Below are positions 8,111-16,669 of a stretch of DNA of 64,000 nucleotides, piece after piece. Source of the DNA: Nocardioides ferulae. Its GTDB lineage: Bacteria > Actinomycetota > Actinomycetes > Propionibacteriales > Nocardioidaceae. The notes beneath the pieces were generated by a model that had not been told where the DNA came from, searched no databases, and saw only the letters and a list, made by a program, of their open reading frames with translations. Made by a program: the position numbers and the translations under genes. The stretch is taken from the NCBI RefSeq assembly GCF_003660455.1, contig NZ_QZVR01000004.1, positions 124,001 through 188,000 on the forward strand, given 5' to 3'. Position 1 is the first letter of the stretch. Every line of letters begins with the position of its first letter.

Positions 8111-8794
8111 ATGGCGCGGGCAGACAAGCAGGCGGCCGTCGCGGAGATCGTTGAGTCCTTCAACGACGCCGCCGGTGCCGTGCTGACCGAGTACCGCGGT
8201 CTCACCGTGAAGCAGCTGCAGGAACTGCGGCGCTCCCTCGGCGAGAACGCCAACTACGCCGTGGTCAAGAACACGCTGGCCAAGATCGCCGCCAACGAGG
8301 TGGGCATCGAAGGCTTCGACGACCTGCTCACCGGCCCGACCGCGATCGCCTTCATCAAGGGCGACGTCGTCGAGGCGGCCAAGGGTCTGCGTGACTTTGC
8401 CAAGGCGAACCCCACCCTGGTCATCAAGGGTGGCGTCCTGGACGGCAAGCCCCTCGACGCTCGCGAGGTGGCCAAGCTGGCCGACCTCGAGTCGCGCGAG
8501 GTGCTCCTGGGCAAGCTGGCGGGCGCGATGCTCGCCTCGCTGAGCCAGGCCGTCTACCTGCTCAACGCCCCCCTCGCCCAGGCCGCCCGGCTCGCCGGTG
8601 CGCTCCAGGCGAAGGCCGAGCAGGACCCCTCGATCCTCGCAGGTGGTGCCGGAGCCCCGGCGGCGGAAGCCGCCGACCAGGCCGAGGCCGCCGCCGAGGA
8701 GGCCCCGGCCGAGGCTGCCGCCGCGGACGAGGCCCCCGCCGACGAGGCGGCCGCTCCGGCCGCCTCCGACGAGGGCGAAGCCACCGAGGCCTGA
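8111..8794 (+). CDS. rplJ: 50S ribosomal protein L10
   Basis: 227-residue L10, the base of the L7/L12 stalk. The N-terminal rRNA-binding domain includes [19 protein letters not shown] and [13 protein letters not shown]. The C-terminal helix that binds L12 dimers is followed by an Ala/Glu/Pro-rich tail of about 50 residues ([20 protein letters not shown]), an extension common in this group. The ATG at 8111 follows GGAAGGAGACCC, a strong Shine-Dalgarno. It is the first gene of the rplJL operon behind the leader. Confidence 0.97.
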   Translation: MARADKQAAVAEIVESFNDAAGAVLTEYRGLTVKQLQELRRSLGENANYAVVKNTLAKIAANEVGIEGFDDLLTGPTAIAFIKGDVVEAAKGLRDFAKANPTLVIKGGVLDGKPLDAREVAKLADLESREVLLGKLAGAMLASLSQAVYLLNAPLAQAARLAGALQAKAEQDPSILAGGAGAPAAEAADQAEAAAEEAPAEAAAADEAPADEAAAPAASDEGEATEA

Positions 8795-8878
8795 CCCAGG
8801 CCGAGGTTCCACACCACCCTGTTACCCGGCCCGTCCCGACATCCCTCGGCGGGCCACCGAACGGAAGGAAGCGCCATC

Positions 8879-9271
8879 ATGGCGAAGCTCACCACCGACG
8901 AGCTGCTCGACGCGTTCAAGGAGATGACCCTCATTGAGCTGAGCGAGTTCGTCAAGCAGTTCGAGGACACCTTCGGCGTCACCGCGGCCGCCCCGGTCGC
9001 CGTGGCCGCCGCCCCCGCTGCCGGCGGCGCCGGCGACGGTGGCGACGCCGCTGCCGAGCAGGACGAGTTCGACGTCATCCTCGAGTCGGCCGGCGACAAG
9101 AAGATCAACGTCATCAAGGAGGTGCGCGCGCTGACCTCGCTCGGCCTCAAGGAGGCCAAGGAGCTGGTCGAGGCCGCCCCCAAGGCCGTCCTGGAGAAGG
9201 TTGCCAAGGACGCCGCGGAGAAGGCCAAGGAGTCCCTCGAGGGCGCCGGCGCCACCGTCACCCTCAAGTGA
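8879..9271 (+). CDS. rplL: 50S ribosomal protein L7/L12
   Basis: 130-residue stalk protein that recruits translational GTPases. The N-terminal dimerisation domain ([23 protein letters not shown]) is followed by an Ala/Gly hinge (about residues 38-58) and the C-terminal factor-binding domain ending [11 protein letters not shown], with the conserved [20 protein letters not shown]. The ATG at 8879 follows GGAAGGAAGCG. A strong terminator comes 46 nt after the stop. Confidence 0.98.
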   Translation: MAKLTTDELLDAFKEMTLIELSEFVKQFEDTFGVTAAAPVAVAAAPAAGGAGDGGDAAAEQDEFDVILESAGDKKINVIKEVRALTSLGLKEAKELVEAAPKAVLEKVAKDAAEKAKESLEGAGATVTLK

Positions 9272-9317
9272 CGTCTGCCTAGCCGCACGCCGGTCGACAG
9301 CTGACCGGCACCGCCAT

Positions 9318-9349
9318 CAGGGCGGCCACCCCTCGGGGTGGCCGCCCTG
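9318..9349 (+). terminator. Terminator after rplL
   Basis: The 13-bp stem CAGGGCGGCCACC / GGTGGCCGCCCTG has a 6-nt loop and is followed by TCGCATTTGC. It ends the rplJL transcript before the mce operon. Confidence 0.75.
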
Positions 9350-9511
9350 GTCGCATTTGCGCCCCGTCCGGGCACCGGGCTCCGTCGTCGGTGCCGTGAC
9401 GGCGGCCGGCCCGGTGTTTGGGCCGCTCGGCGGCGGGGTAGGTCCGGGCGGGGAGATCGACGGGGCGTGGACGACCGGTGACGAATCGACGTGATCCGCG
9501 TAACCTCGCCG

Positions 9512-9531
9512 CGGTAACAGCGTTGTTACCG
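9512..9531. promoter_or_regulatory. Palindromic operator candidate upstream of the mce operon
   Basis: The perfect 8-bp dyad CGGTAACA-gcgt-TGTTACCG lies about 75 nt before mceG. A flanking GTAACCTCGCC on the left and GGCGAG on the right extend the symmetry with a 2-nt bulge. This is the only marked dyad in the 335-nt rplL-mceG gap besides the rplL terminator. Size and symmetry suit a TetR- or GntR-type dimer; the regulator is not in the window. Confidence 0.45.
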
Positions 9532-9606
9532 GCGAGTGGGGGAGCGCCGCACGGCGTCGTCAGTGCCGGACGGCGGGACCGCATCGAACGGGGAGAGGGC
9601 TACGTC

Positions 9607-10560
9607 ATGGGTGTGGAGATCAGGGTCGAGGACCTCACGAAGTCCTTCGGCAAGCAGCTGATCTGGGGCGACGTGTCCCTGACGATCCCCGCAGGCGAGA
9701 TCTGCGTGATGCTGGGCCCCTCGGGCACCGGCAAGTCGGTGTTCCTCAAGACGCTGATCGGCCTGATCAAGCCCGACCGTGGCTCGATCATCATCGAGGG
9801 CACCGACATCGCCAGCTGCTCCGAGCGTGAGCTCTACGAGATCCGCAAGCTGTTCGGCGTGCTGTTCCAGGACGGCGCCATGTTCGGTTCGATGAACCTC
9901 TACGACAACGTCGCCTTCCCGCTGCGCGAGCACACCAAGAAGTCCGAGTCCGAGGTCCGTGACATCGTCATGGAGAAGATGGACCTGGTCGGCCTGGTCG
10001 GCGCCGAGGACAAGCTCCCCGGCGAGATCTCCGGCGGCATGCGCAAGCGCGCCGGCCTGGCGCGCGCCCTCGTGCTCGACCCCGAGATCGTGCTCTTCGA
10101 CGAGCCCGACTCGGGCCTCGACCCGGTGCGCACCTCGTTCCTCAACCAGCTGATCGTCGACCTCAACGCCCAGATCGACGCCACGTTCCTGATCGTCACC
10201 CACGACATCAACACCGCCCGCACGGTGCCCGACAACATCGGGCTGCTCTACCACCGGCACCTGGCGATGTTCGGCCCCCGCGAGATGCTGCTCTCCTCCG
10301 AGGAGCCCGTGGTGCGCCAGTTCCTCAACGCCCAGCGGGTCGGCCCGATCGGCATGTCGGAGGAGAAGGACGCCGACGAGCTCGAGGCCGAGAAGGGCCA
10401 GGAACTGCCGCCGCTGCCCCCGATCCCGATGCAGCTCGAGCCCTCCAACGGCATCCCGCGCCGGAGCCAGCGCGAGCCCGGCGCCTGGTGCCGCGACAAC
10501 GGCGTCGTGCCGCCTCCTGGTTCGTTCCAGGAGAACATGTCGATGGCCACCGGCGGCTGA
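9607..10560 (+). CDS. mceG: Mce/Mla-type ABC transporter ATP-binding protein (MceG/Mkl)
   Basis: 317-residue ATPase that powers Mce lipid importers. Walker A GPSGTGKS is at 37-44, the Mla/Mce-type signature SGGMRKR at 142-148 (in place of LSGGQ), Walker B FDEPDSGLD near 164-172 and the H-loop VTHD near 195. A C-terminal extension of about 60 residues (from EEKDADELE) is typical of the actinobacterial MceG group. The ATG at 9607 is internal to a longer open frame and is the first start that gives the family N-terminus MGVEIRVEDLTKSFG. The yrbE gene follows 3 nt after the stop. In mycobacteria mkl also lies between rplL and rpoB, but apart from the mce genes. Confidence 0.92.
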   Translation: MGVEIRVEDLTKSFGKQLIWGDVSLTIPAGEICVMLGPSGTGKSVFLKTLIGLIKPDRGSIIIEGTDIASCSERELYEIRKLFGVLFQDGAMFGSMNLYDNVAFPLREHTKKSESEVRDIVMEKMDLVGLVGAEDKLPGEISGGMRKRAGLARALVLDPEIVLFDEPDSGLDPVRTSFLNQLIVDLNAQIDATFLIVTHDINTARTVPDNIGLLYHRHLAMFGPREMLLSSEEPVVRQFLNAQRVGPIGMSEEKDADELEAEKGQELPPLPPIPMQLEPSNGIPRRSQREPGAWCRDNGVVPPPGSFQENMSMATGG

Positions 10561-10563
10561 TCG

Positions 10564-11349
10564 GTGTCCTCGCTCACCGCAGCCAGGGTCCTCGCCCCGA
10601 TCGGGACCGCTGGCAAGCTCTTCGCCTTCGCACTCGACGTGCTGCGGGCCCTCTTCCGGCGCCCGTTCCAGCTGCGCGAGTTCCTGCAGCAGGGATGGTT
10701 CATCGCCTCGGTCACGATCATCCCGACCGCACTGGTGGCGATCCCCTTCGGCGCGGTCATCGCGCTCCAGGTGGGTGGGCTGATCGCAGAGTTCGGCGCC
10801 CAGTCGTTCACCGGCTCGGCCTCGGTGCTGGCCGTGGTGCAGCAGGCGGCACCGATCGGCACCGCCCTGCTCATCGCCGGGGCTGGTGGTTCGGCGATCG
10901 CCGCCGACCTGGGCGCCCGCAAGATCCGCGAAGAGCTCGACGCGATGATGGTGCTCGGCATCGACCCGATCCAGCGCCTCGTGGTGCCCAGGGTGCTGGC
11001 CTGCATGATGGTCGCGTTCTTCCTCAACGGCATGGTCAGCGTGGTCGGCGTCGCCGGCGGCTACGTGTTCAACGTGGTGCTCCAGGACGGCACCCCCGGT
11101 GCCTACCTGGCGAGCTTCACCGCGTTGGCGCAGCTGCCCGACATCTGGATCGGACTGATCAAGGCGTTGGTGTTCGGGGTGATCGCCGCCATCGTCGCCT
11201 CCTACAAGGGCATGAACGCCGCCGGCGGTCCCAAGGGCGTCGGTGACGCGGTCAACGAGTCGGTCGTGATCACGTTCATGCTCCTGTTCGTGGTCAACTT
11301 CGTCCTCAGCGCGATCTATCTGCAGGTCGTGCCGCCGAAGGGCGGATAG
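10564..11349 (+). CDS. yrbEA: MlaE/YrbE family permease A
   Basis: 261-residue integral membrane permease of the MlaE family, first of the two YrbE subunits that form the transmembrane core of an Mce lipid transporter. It has about five hydrophobic helices and the family segments QQAAPIGTALLIAGAGGSAIAADLG and RKIREELDAMMVLGIDP (coupling region). The GTG at 10564 comes 3 nt after mceG. The next permease starts 4 nt downstream, which indicates one operon. Confidence 0.92.
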   Translation: MSSLTAARVLAPIGTAGKLFAFALDVLRALFRRPFQLREFLQQGWFIASVTIIPTALVAIPFGAVIALQVGGLIAEFGAQSFTGSASVLAVVQQAAPIGTALLIAGAGGSAIAADLGARKIREELDAMMVLGIDPIQRLVVPRVLACMMVAFFLNGMVSVVGVAGGYVFNVVLQDGTPGAYLASFTALAQLPDIWIGLIKALVFGVIAAIVASYKGMNAAGGPKGVGDAVNESVVITFMLLFVVNFVLSAIYLQVVPPKGG

Positions 11350-11353
11350 TCAC

Positions 11354-12181
11354 ATGGCGAACATGCGCGCCGTCTATCAGCGGCCTCTCAGCTCCCTCGA
11401 CGTGCTCGGCCAGCAGCTCCGCTTCTACCTGCGGGTGCTGCGCTCGCTGCCCCGCTCGGTGGCCCGCTATCCGCGCGAGATCCTGCGCATCCTGGCCGAG
11501 GTCACACTCGGGTCCGGCGCCCTGGCCGTGATCGGCGGCACCGTGGGCGTCATCCTCGGCATGACGTTCTTCACCGGCGCCCAGGTCGGACTCTCCGGCT
11601 ACGCCGCGCTCGACCAGCTGGGCACCGCGGCGTTCTCCGGCTTCGTCTCGGCCTACTTCAACACCCGCGAGATCGCGCCGCTGGTGGCCGGCATCGCGCT
11701 CGCCGCGACGGTCGGCTGCGGCTTCACCGCCCAGCTCGGCGCCATGCGCATCTCCGAGGAGGTCGACGCGCTCGAGGTGATGGCGATCCCCTCGATGCCG
11801 TTCCTGGTGGCCACCCGCGTCATCGGCGGCATGATCGCGATCGTCCCGCTGTACGTCGTGGGGCTGCTGTCGTCCTACGTCGCCAGCCGCACCGTGGTCA
11901 CGCAGTTCTACGGCCAGTCCGCCGGCACCTACGACTACTACTTCAACGCGTTCCTGCCACCGGGCGACGTGCTGTGGTCCTTCGGCAAGGTGCTGGTCTT
12001 CGCGGTCGTGGTGATCCTCATCCACTGCTACCACGGCTACAACGCCTCCGGCGGACCCGCGGGCGTCGGGGTCGCGGTCGGCCGGGCGGTGCGCACCAGC
12101 ATCGTGGCGATCAACGTCATCGACCTGCTGCTGTCGATGGCCATCTGGGGCACGACGACCACAGTGCGGCTGGCGGGGTGA
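11354..12181 (+). CDS. yrbEB: MlaE/YrbE family permease B
   Basis: 275-residue MlaE-family permease, partner of the preceding gene. The N-terminal amphipathic helix (QLRFYLRVLRSLPRSVARYP) precedes about five transmembrane helices. The family motif GCGFTAQLGAMRISEEVDAL corresponds to the coupling region that contacts MceG. The ATG at 11354 lies 4 nt after the previous stop, and the mceA gene begins 4 nt after this one. Confidence 0.92.
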   Translation: MANMRAVYQRPLSSLDVLGQQLRFYLRVLRSLPRSVARYPREILRILAEVTLGSGALAVIGGTVGVILGMTFFTGAQVGLSGYAALDQLGTAAFSGFVSAYFNTREIAPLVAGIALAATVGCGFTAQLGAMRISEEVDALEVMAIPSMPFLVATRVIGGMIAIVPLYVVGLLSSYVASRTVVTQFYGQSAGTYDYYFNAFLPPGDVLWSFGKVLVFAVVVILIHCYHGYNASGGPAGVGVAVGRAVRTSIVAINVIDLLLSMAIWGTTTTVRLAG

Positions 12182-12185
12182 GCCG

Positions 12186-13484
12186 ATGAGCCTGGTCCGC
12201 AGTCCCAAGATCCTCGGGGTGGTCTTCCTCGCGCTGGTCGTGCTGGCGGTCTACGCCACCTACGCGACCTTCACGAAGAAGTTCGTCGACTACGACGAGG
12301 TGACGCTGGAGACCTCCAACATCGGTCTGCAGCTGCCGATGCGCGCCGACGTGAAGATCCGTGGCGTGATCGTCGGCGAGGTGCTCGACCTCGAGAGCAC
12401 CGGAGAAGGCGCCGAGATCACCCTCGGGCTGTTCCCCGACAAGCGGGAGATCATCCCGGCCGACGTGACCGGCTCGATCGTGCCCAAGACCCTGTTCGGC
12501 GAGAAGTACGTCTCCCTGGTCGTTCCCGACGGCGCCGCCGCGGACCCGATCGCAGAGGGCGACGTCATCGAGCGAACCCAGGTCGCCACCGAGGTCGAGG
12601 AGGTGCTCTCCGATCTTTACCCGTTGCTGCGCACGGTGCAGCCGGCCGAGCTGAACATGACGCTGAACGCGATCGCCACGGCGCTGGAGGGCCGCGGCGA
12701 GCGGCTGGGCGAGAACCTCGAGACCCTCGACAGCTACCTCAAGCGCTTCAACCCGCTCATCCCGGACCTGGTCGAGGATCTCCAGCTGACCGCCGAGGTC
12801 TCCGACGTCTACGCCGAGGTGCTGCCGGAGGTCTCCCAGATCCTGCGTGACTCGATCACGACCTCGGGCACCCTGGAGGACCGCGAGGCCAAGTTGCAGG
12901 CGCTGTTCGCCGACGTCACCTCCTTCTCCGGGACCGCCCGCGGGTTCCTGGCCGACAACGGCGACAACATCATCCGGTTCGGCCGGATCAATCAGCTCGC
13001 GCTTCGGGTGCTGGCGAAGTACGCTCCGGAGTTCCCGTGCCTGACCCAGGGCCTGGTCAACGCCGGCAAGCTGCAGGCCGAGGCGTTCCGCGGCTCCACC
13101 CTGCACATCGTGCTGGAGACGCTGCCGAACCAGCCGCGGGCCTACAACGTGAACGACCAGCCGCGGGTCGGCGAGGACCGCGGCCCGAACTGCCTTCACC
13201 TGCCCAACCCGCCGTGGTCCCAGGAGAACCCCCTGCGCCACGTGCCGAACCTCGACGACGGTGTCGACGAGCCCACCGGCAAGGGTGTGATGCGCGCGGC
13301 GACCGGCTGGGCCGCCACCGCCGGCATCGGCTCCGGCTACGGCCTGGGCTCCACTCCGGGCGAGTCGGCGCTGCTGAAGTCGCTGCTCGGCCCCGGCCTG
13401 GGCACCACCGCCGAGGACGTGCCCGACCTGGGCGTGCTGCTGGTGGGGCCGATGGCGAAGGGTGCGGAGGTGAGTCTGCGATGA
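12186..13484 (+). CDS. mceA: MCE family protein, first (MceA position)
   Basis: 432-residue MCE protein. An N-terminal transmembrane anchor (about residues 7-27) is followed by the MCE domain (about 36-115, with MRADVKIRGVIVGEV and FGEKYVSLVVPD), then a long helical region and a Gly/Pro-rich C-terminus. MCE subunits A-F assemble a tunnel that carries lipids across the periplasm-like space to the YrbE/MceG core. The ATG at 12186 is 4 nt from yrbEB. The stop overlaps the next start by 4 nt (ATGA). Confidence 0.9.
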   Translation: MSLVRSPKILGVVFLALVVLAVYATYATFTKKFVDYDEVTLETSNIGLQLPMRADVKIRGVIVGEVLDLESTGEGAEITLGLFPDKREIIPADVTGSIVPKTLFGEKYVSLVVPDGAAADPIAEGDVIERTQVATEVEEVLSDLYPLLRTVQPAELNMTLNAIATALEGRGERLGENLETLDSYLKRFNPLIPDLVEDLQLTAEVSDVYAEVLPEVSQILRDSITTSGTLEDREAKLQALFADVTSFSGTARGFLADNGDNIIRFGRINQLALRVLAKYAPEFPCLTQGLVNAGKLQAEAFRGSTLHIVLETLPNQPRAYNVNDQPRVGEDRGPNCLHLPNPPWSQENPLRHVPNLDDGVDEPTGKGVMRAATGWAATAGIGSGYGLGSTPGESALLKSLLGPGLGTTAEDVPDLGVLLVGPMAKGAEVSLR

Positions 13485-14515
13485 AGGTGTTGGACAAGCA
13501 GACGGCCGGCGACGCGGTCAAGCTGCTGATCTTCATCCTGGTGACCACGATGGCCACCGCGGTGCTGGTGGTCACGGTCGGCAACCTGAGCTTCGGAGCG
13601 AGCCGGGAGTACCACGCCGAGTTCGTCGACGCCACGGGCGTGGTGGAGGGCGACGACGTCCGCATCGCGGGCGTCAAGGTCGGCACGGTCGAGAGCATCG
13701 AGGTGGTCGACCGCAACCGGGCCCAGGTCACGTTCACGGTGCAGGAGTCGACCCGCCTGACCGAGGCCACGCACGCCTCGATCCGCTACCGCAACCTGGT
13801 CGGCCAGCGCTACGTCTCGCTCTCCCAGGAGGGCACGGCCGGCGGCGAGCTCGACGAGGGCGACACCATCCCGGTCAGCCAGACCTCTCCCGCGCTCGAC
13901 CTCACGGTGCTGTTCAACGGGTTCAAGCCGCTGTTCCAGGCGCTCTCGCCCGACGACCTCAACAAGCTGTCCTACGAGATCGTCCAGGTCTTCCAGGGCG
14001 AGGGCGGCACCCTCGAGGGTCTGCTGGCGCACACCGCGTCCCTGACCAACACCCTCGCCGGTCGCGACGAGCTGATCGGCGACCTGATCGTGAACCTGGA
14101 CCAGGTGCTCGACCACATCGGGGACCGCGACGACCAGCTCAGCGAGCTGATCGTGAACTTCCGCACCCTCGTGGGCGGGCTCAAGGACGACCGGCAGGCG
14201 ATCTTGTCCTCGCTCGACCAGATCTCGGAGCTGTCGGTCGAGACCGCCGACCTGGTCTCGGGCATCCGCCCCAAGTTCGCCGAGGACATCAAGCAGCTGC
14301 GGCGCTTCGCCGGCAATGTCGACCGCAACAAGGCCGAGCTCGACCGTGCGCTGCAGGTGCTGCCGATCAAGCTGAACAAGATCGGGCGGACCGCCACCTA
14401 CGGCTCGTGGTTCAACTTCTACCTGTGCAACTTCCAGGGGCGGGTGCGGCTGGCAGAGAACGTGTCGATCCCGGTGAAGTACAACACCGGCTCCGAGAGG
14501 TGTGATCTGAGGTGA
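13481..14515 (+). CDS. mceB: MCE family protein, second (MceB position)
   Basis: 344 residues. An N-terminal membrane anchor (about 16-36) is followed by the MCE domain with EGDDVRIAGVKVGTVESIEV and RNLVGQRYVSL, then extended helices. The ATG at 13481 overlaps the mceA stop by 4 nt. The C-terminal part has two Cys (YLCNFQG and SERCDLR) that could form a disulfide outside the cell; this feature recurs in the MceB group. The next gene starts 7 nt downstream. Confidence 0.9.
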   Translation: MKVLDKQTAGDAVKLLIFILVTTMATAVLVVTVGNLSFGASREYHAEFVDATGVVEGDDVRIAGVKVGTVESIEVVDRNRAQVTFTVQESTRLTEATHASIRYRNLVGQRYVSLSQEGTAGGELDEGDTIPVSQTSPALDLTVLFNGFKPLFQALSPDDLNKLSYEIVQVFQGEGGTLEGLLAHTASLTNTLAGRDELIGDLIVNLDQVLDHIGDRDDQLSELIVNFRTLVGGLKDDRQAILSSLDQISELSVETADLVSGIRPKFAEDIKQLRRFAGNVDRNKAELDRALQVLPIKLNKIGRTATYGSWFNFYLCNFQGRVRLAENVSIPVKYNTGSERCDLR

Positions 14516-14522
14516 GCAGGCG

Positions 14523-15503
14523 GTGAAGCCGTTCCGCGAGCGCAACCCGGTGACCATCGGCGCGATCAGCCTGGTCGTCCTGGCCGCCATGCTCTTCGGC
14601 GCCTTCCGGGCCCAGGACCTCCCCCTGATCGGTGGCGGCGAGACCTACTACGCCAGGTTCGCCGAGTCCGGCGGCCTCGAGGCCGGCGACGAGGTCCGGA
14701 TCGCCGGGGTCCGCGTCGGCGAGGTCGAGTCCGTCCAGCTCGACGGCGACTCGGTGCGGGTCGCCTTCCTGGTCGAGGAGCCCTCCGAGTTCGGCACCGA
14801 GACCCGGGCGGCGATCAAGGTGAAGACGCTGATGGGCCAGATGTTCCTGGCGCTGGAGCCGGCCGGCTCCGGCCAACTGGAGGCCGGCGGCGAGATCCCC
14901 GCCGAGCGCACCACCTCGCCGTACGACGTGGTGCAGGCGTTCGAGGGTCTCGGCGAGACCTCGGCGCAGATCGACACCGACCAGCTGGCCGACTCGCTCA
15001 CCACCCTGGCCGACCTGACCCGCAACACCCCCGAGGAGTTCCGCGACGCCCTGCAGGGTGTCTCGGCGCTCTCGGAGACCATCGCCTCTCGCGACGAGGA
15101 GATCAACTCGCTCCTGGGCAACCTCAAGCGGGTCTCGTCGGTCCTCGACGAGCGCGACGAGGACCTGGTGGCGCTGATGCGCGACGCCGACGTGCTGTTC
15201 GGGGCTCTCGTCCAGCGCCGCGAGGCGGTGCACAACCTGCTGGTGTCGACCCGCTCGCTCTCGCGGGAGCTCACCGGACTGGTGCGCGACAGCCGGGCCG
15301 ACCTCAAGCCCGCGCTCGAGCACTTCGACAACGTGCTGGCGGTGCTGAACAAGAACGAGGACAACATCGACAACTCGCTGCGGCTGATGGCGCCGTTCTA
15401 CCGGGTGTTCACCAACACCCTCGGCAGTGGTCCCTGGTTCGACACCTACATCCAGAACCTCCCGCCGGTCCCGAACCTGGCCAACGGGGGTGGCCTCGGA
15501 TGA
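14523..15503 (+). CDS. mceC: MCE family protein, third (MceC position)
   Basis: 326 residues. Membrane anchor at about 11-29; MCE domain with EAGDEVRIAGVRVGEVESVQ and VKTLMGQMFLAL; helical C-terminal half. The start is GTG 14523 (MKPFRERNPVTIGAIS). Its stop overlaps the next start by 4 nt. It is one of six consecutive MCE subunits; individual lipid specificity cannot be read from sequence. Confidence 0.9.
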   Translation: MKPFRERNPVTIGAISLVVLAAMLFGAFRAQDLPLIGGGETYYARFAESGGLEAGDEVRIAGVRVGEVESVQLDGDSVRVAFLVEEPSEFGTETRAAIKVKTLMGQMFLALEPAGSGQLEAGGEIPAERTTSPYDVVQAFEGLGETSAQIDTDQLADSLTTLADLTRNTPEEFRDALQGVSALSETIASRDEEINSLLGNLKRVSSVLDERDEDLVALMRDADVLFGALVQRREAVHNLLVSTRSLSRELTGLVRDSRADLKPALEHFDNVLAVLNKNEDNIDNSLRLMAPFYRVFTNTLGSGPWFDTYIQNLPPVPNLANGGGLG

Positions 15504-16669
15504 GCGACGTGATGGGCGTGCTCAAGCGGGCCCTGCCGCTGCTGGTGGTCGGTGCCCTCGTGGTCGCCGGCGCCCTGACGGTGTTCGGCGGCGACGACCA
15601 GAAGACCCTCACCGCGCACTTCCCGCGGGCGATCTCGATCTACGAGGGCAGCGACGTGCGGGTGCTCGGGGTGCCGGTCGGCACCGTCGAGAAGGTCACC
15701 CCCTCGGGCACCGACGTCGAGGTCACCGTGCGCTACGACGCCGACGTCTCGATCCCGGCCGACGCTCGCGCGGTGATCGTGGCGCCGTCGATCGTCGGCG
15801 ACCGCTACGTGCAGCTGACCCCGGCCTACGACGGCGGCGAGGTGCTCGCCGACGGCGCGGTGATCGCGGAGGACGACACGGCCGTGCCGCTGGAGCTGGA
15901 CCAGATCTACTCCAGCCTCGACGACCTCACGGTCGCGCTCGGCCCGCGCGGCGCCAACTCCGACGGGGCCCTGACCGACCTGCTCGAGACCACCGCCGAG
16001 AACTTCGCCGGCGAGGGCGAGCGGTTCCACCAGACCATCGAGGACTTCGGCCAGCTCAGCACGACGCTCGACGACAACAAGGAGGAGCTGTTCGGCTCCC
16101 TCGGCGAGCTCCAGAAGTTCGTCTCGACGCTGGCCGAGAACGACCAGACGGTCCGCCGCTTCAACAACTCGCTGGCCGAGGTGTCGACGATGCTCGCCGG
16201 AGAGCGCGAGGAGCTCACCGCCTCGCTGCGCAACCTGTCGGTGGCCCTCACCGAGGTCGGCGGGTTCGTCCGCGAGAACCGCGACATCCTGGGCAAGAAC
16301 ATCCGTGGTCTCAAGCGGGTGGCGGCGGTGCTGGTGCGCCAGCGGGCCGCACTGGAGGAGACCTTGAAGACCGCGCCGGTGGCGCTCGGCAACCTGTTCC
16401 TGACCTACAACCCCCAGTCGGGCACCCTCGACACCAACGCGAACATCGGCAACATCGTGCACCAGATCCAGTCCGACCCCGGCCTGCTCGTGTGCGCGTT
16501 GATCGGCAACGTCGACCCGGGCGGTCAGCTGTGCGACCTCGCCGAGACGATCCTCCCGCGCTCGGCGATCTTCGGCGACGTACGCCGCACCGGCCGCGCC
16601 GCGGGCACGGTGCGCGGTGACCGGTTCGACCTGAGCCTCGGCGGACTCGTGGAGGTGGACCGGCCATGA
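15500..16669 (+). CDS. mceD: MCE family protein, fourth (MceD position)
   Basis: 389 residues. Membrane anchor at about 11-29, then the MCE domain with EGSDVRVLGVPVGTVEKV and PSIVGDRYVQLTP; long helical region to about 290, then a Cys-containing tail (LLVCALIGN and QLCDLAET). The ATG at 15500 overlaps the mceC stop and its own stop overlaps the mceE start, both by 4 nt, implying translational coupling. Confidence 0.9.
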   Translation: MSDVMGVLKRALPLLVVGALVVAGALTVFGGDDQKTLTAHFPRAISIYEGSDVRVLGVPVGTVEKVTPSGTDVEVTVRYDADVSIPADARAVIVAPSIVGDRYVQLTPAYDGGEVLADGAVIAEDDTAVPLELDQIYSSLDDLTVALGPRGANSDGALTDLLETTAENFAGEGERFHQTIEDFGQLSTTLDDNKEELFGSLGELQKFVSTLAENDQTVRRFNNSLAEVSTMLAGEREELTASLRNLSVALTEVGGFVRENRDILGKNIRGLKRVAAVLVRQRAALEETLKTAPVALGNLFLTYNPQSGTLDTNANIGNIVHQIQSDPGLLVCALIGNVDPGGQLCDLAETILPRSAIFGDVRRTGRAAGTVRGDRFDLSLGGLVEVDRP

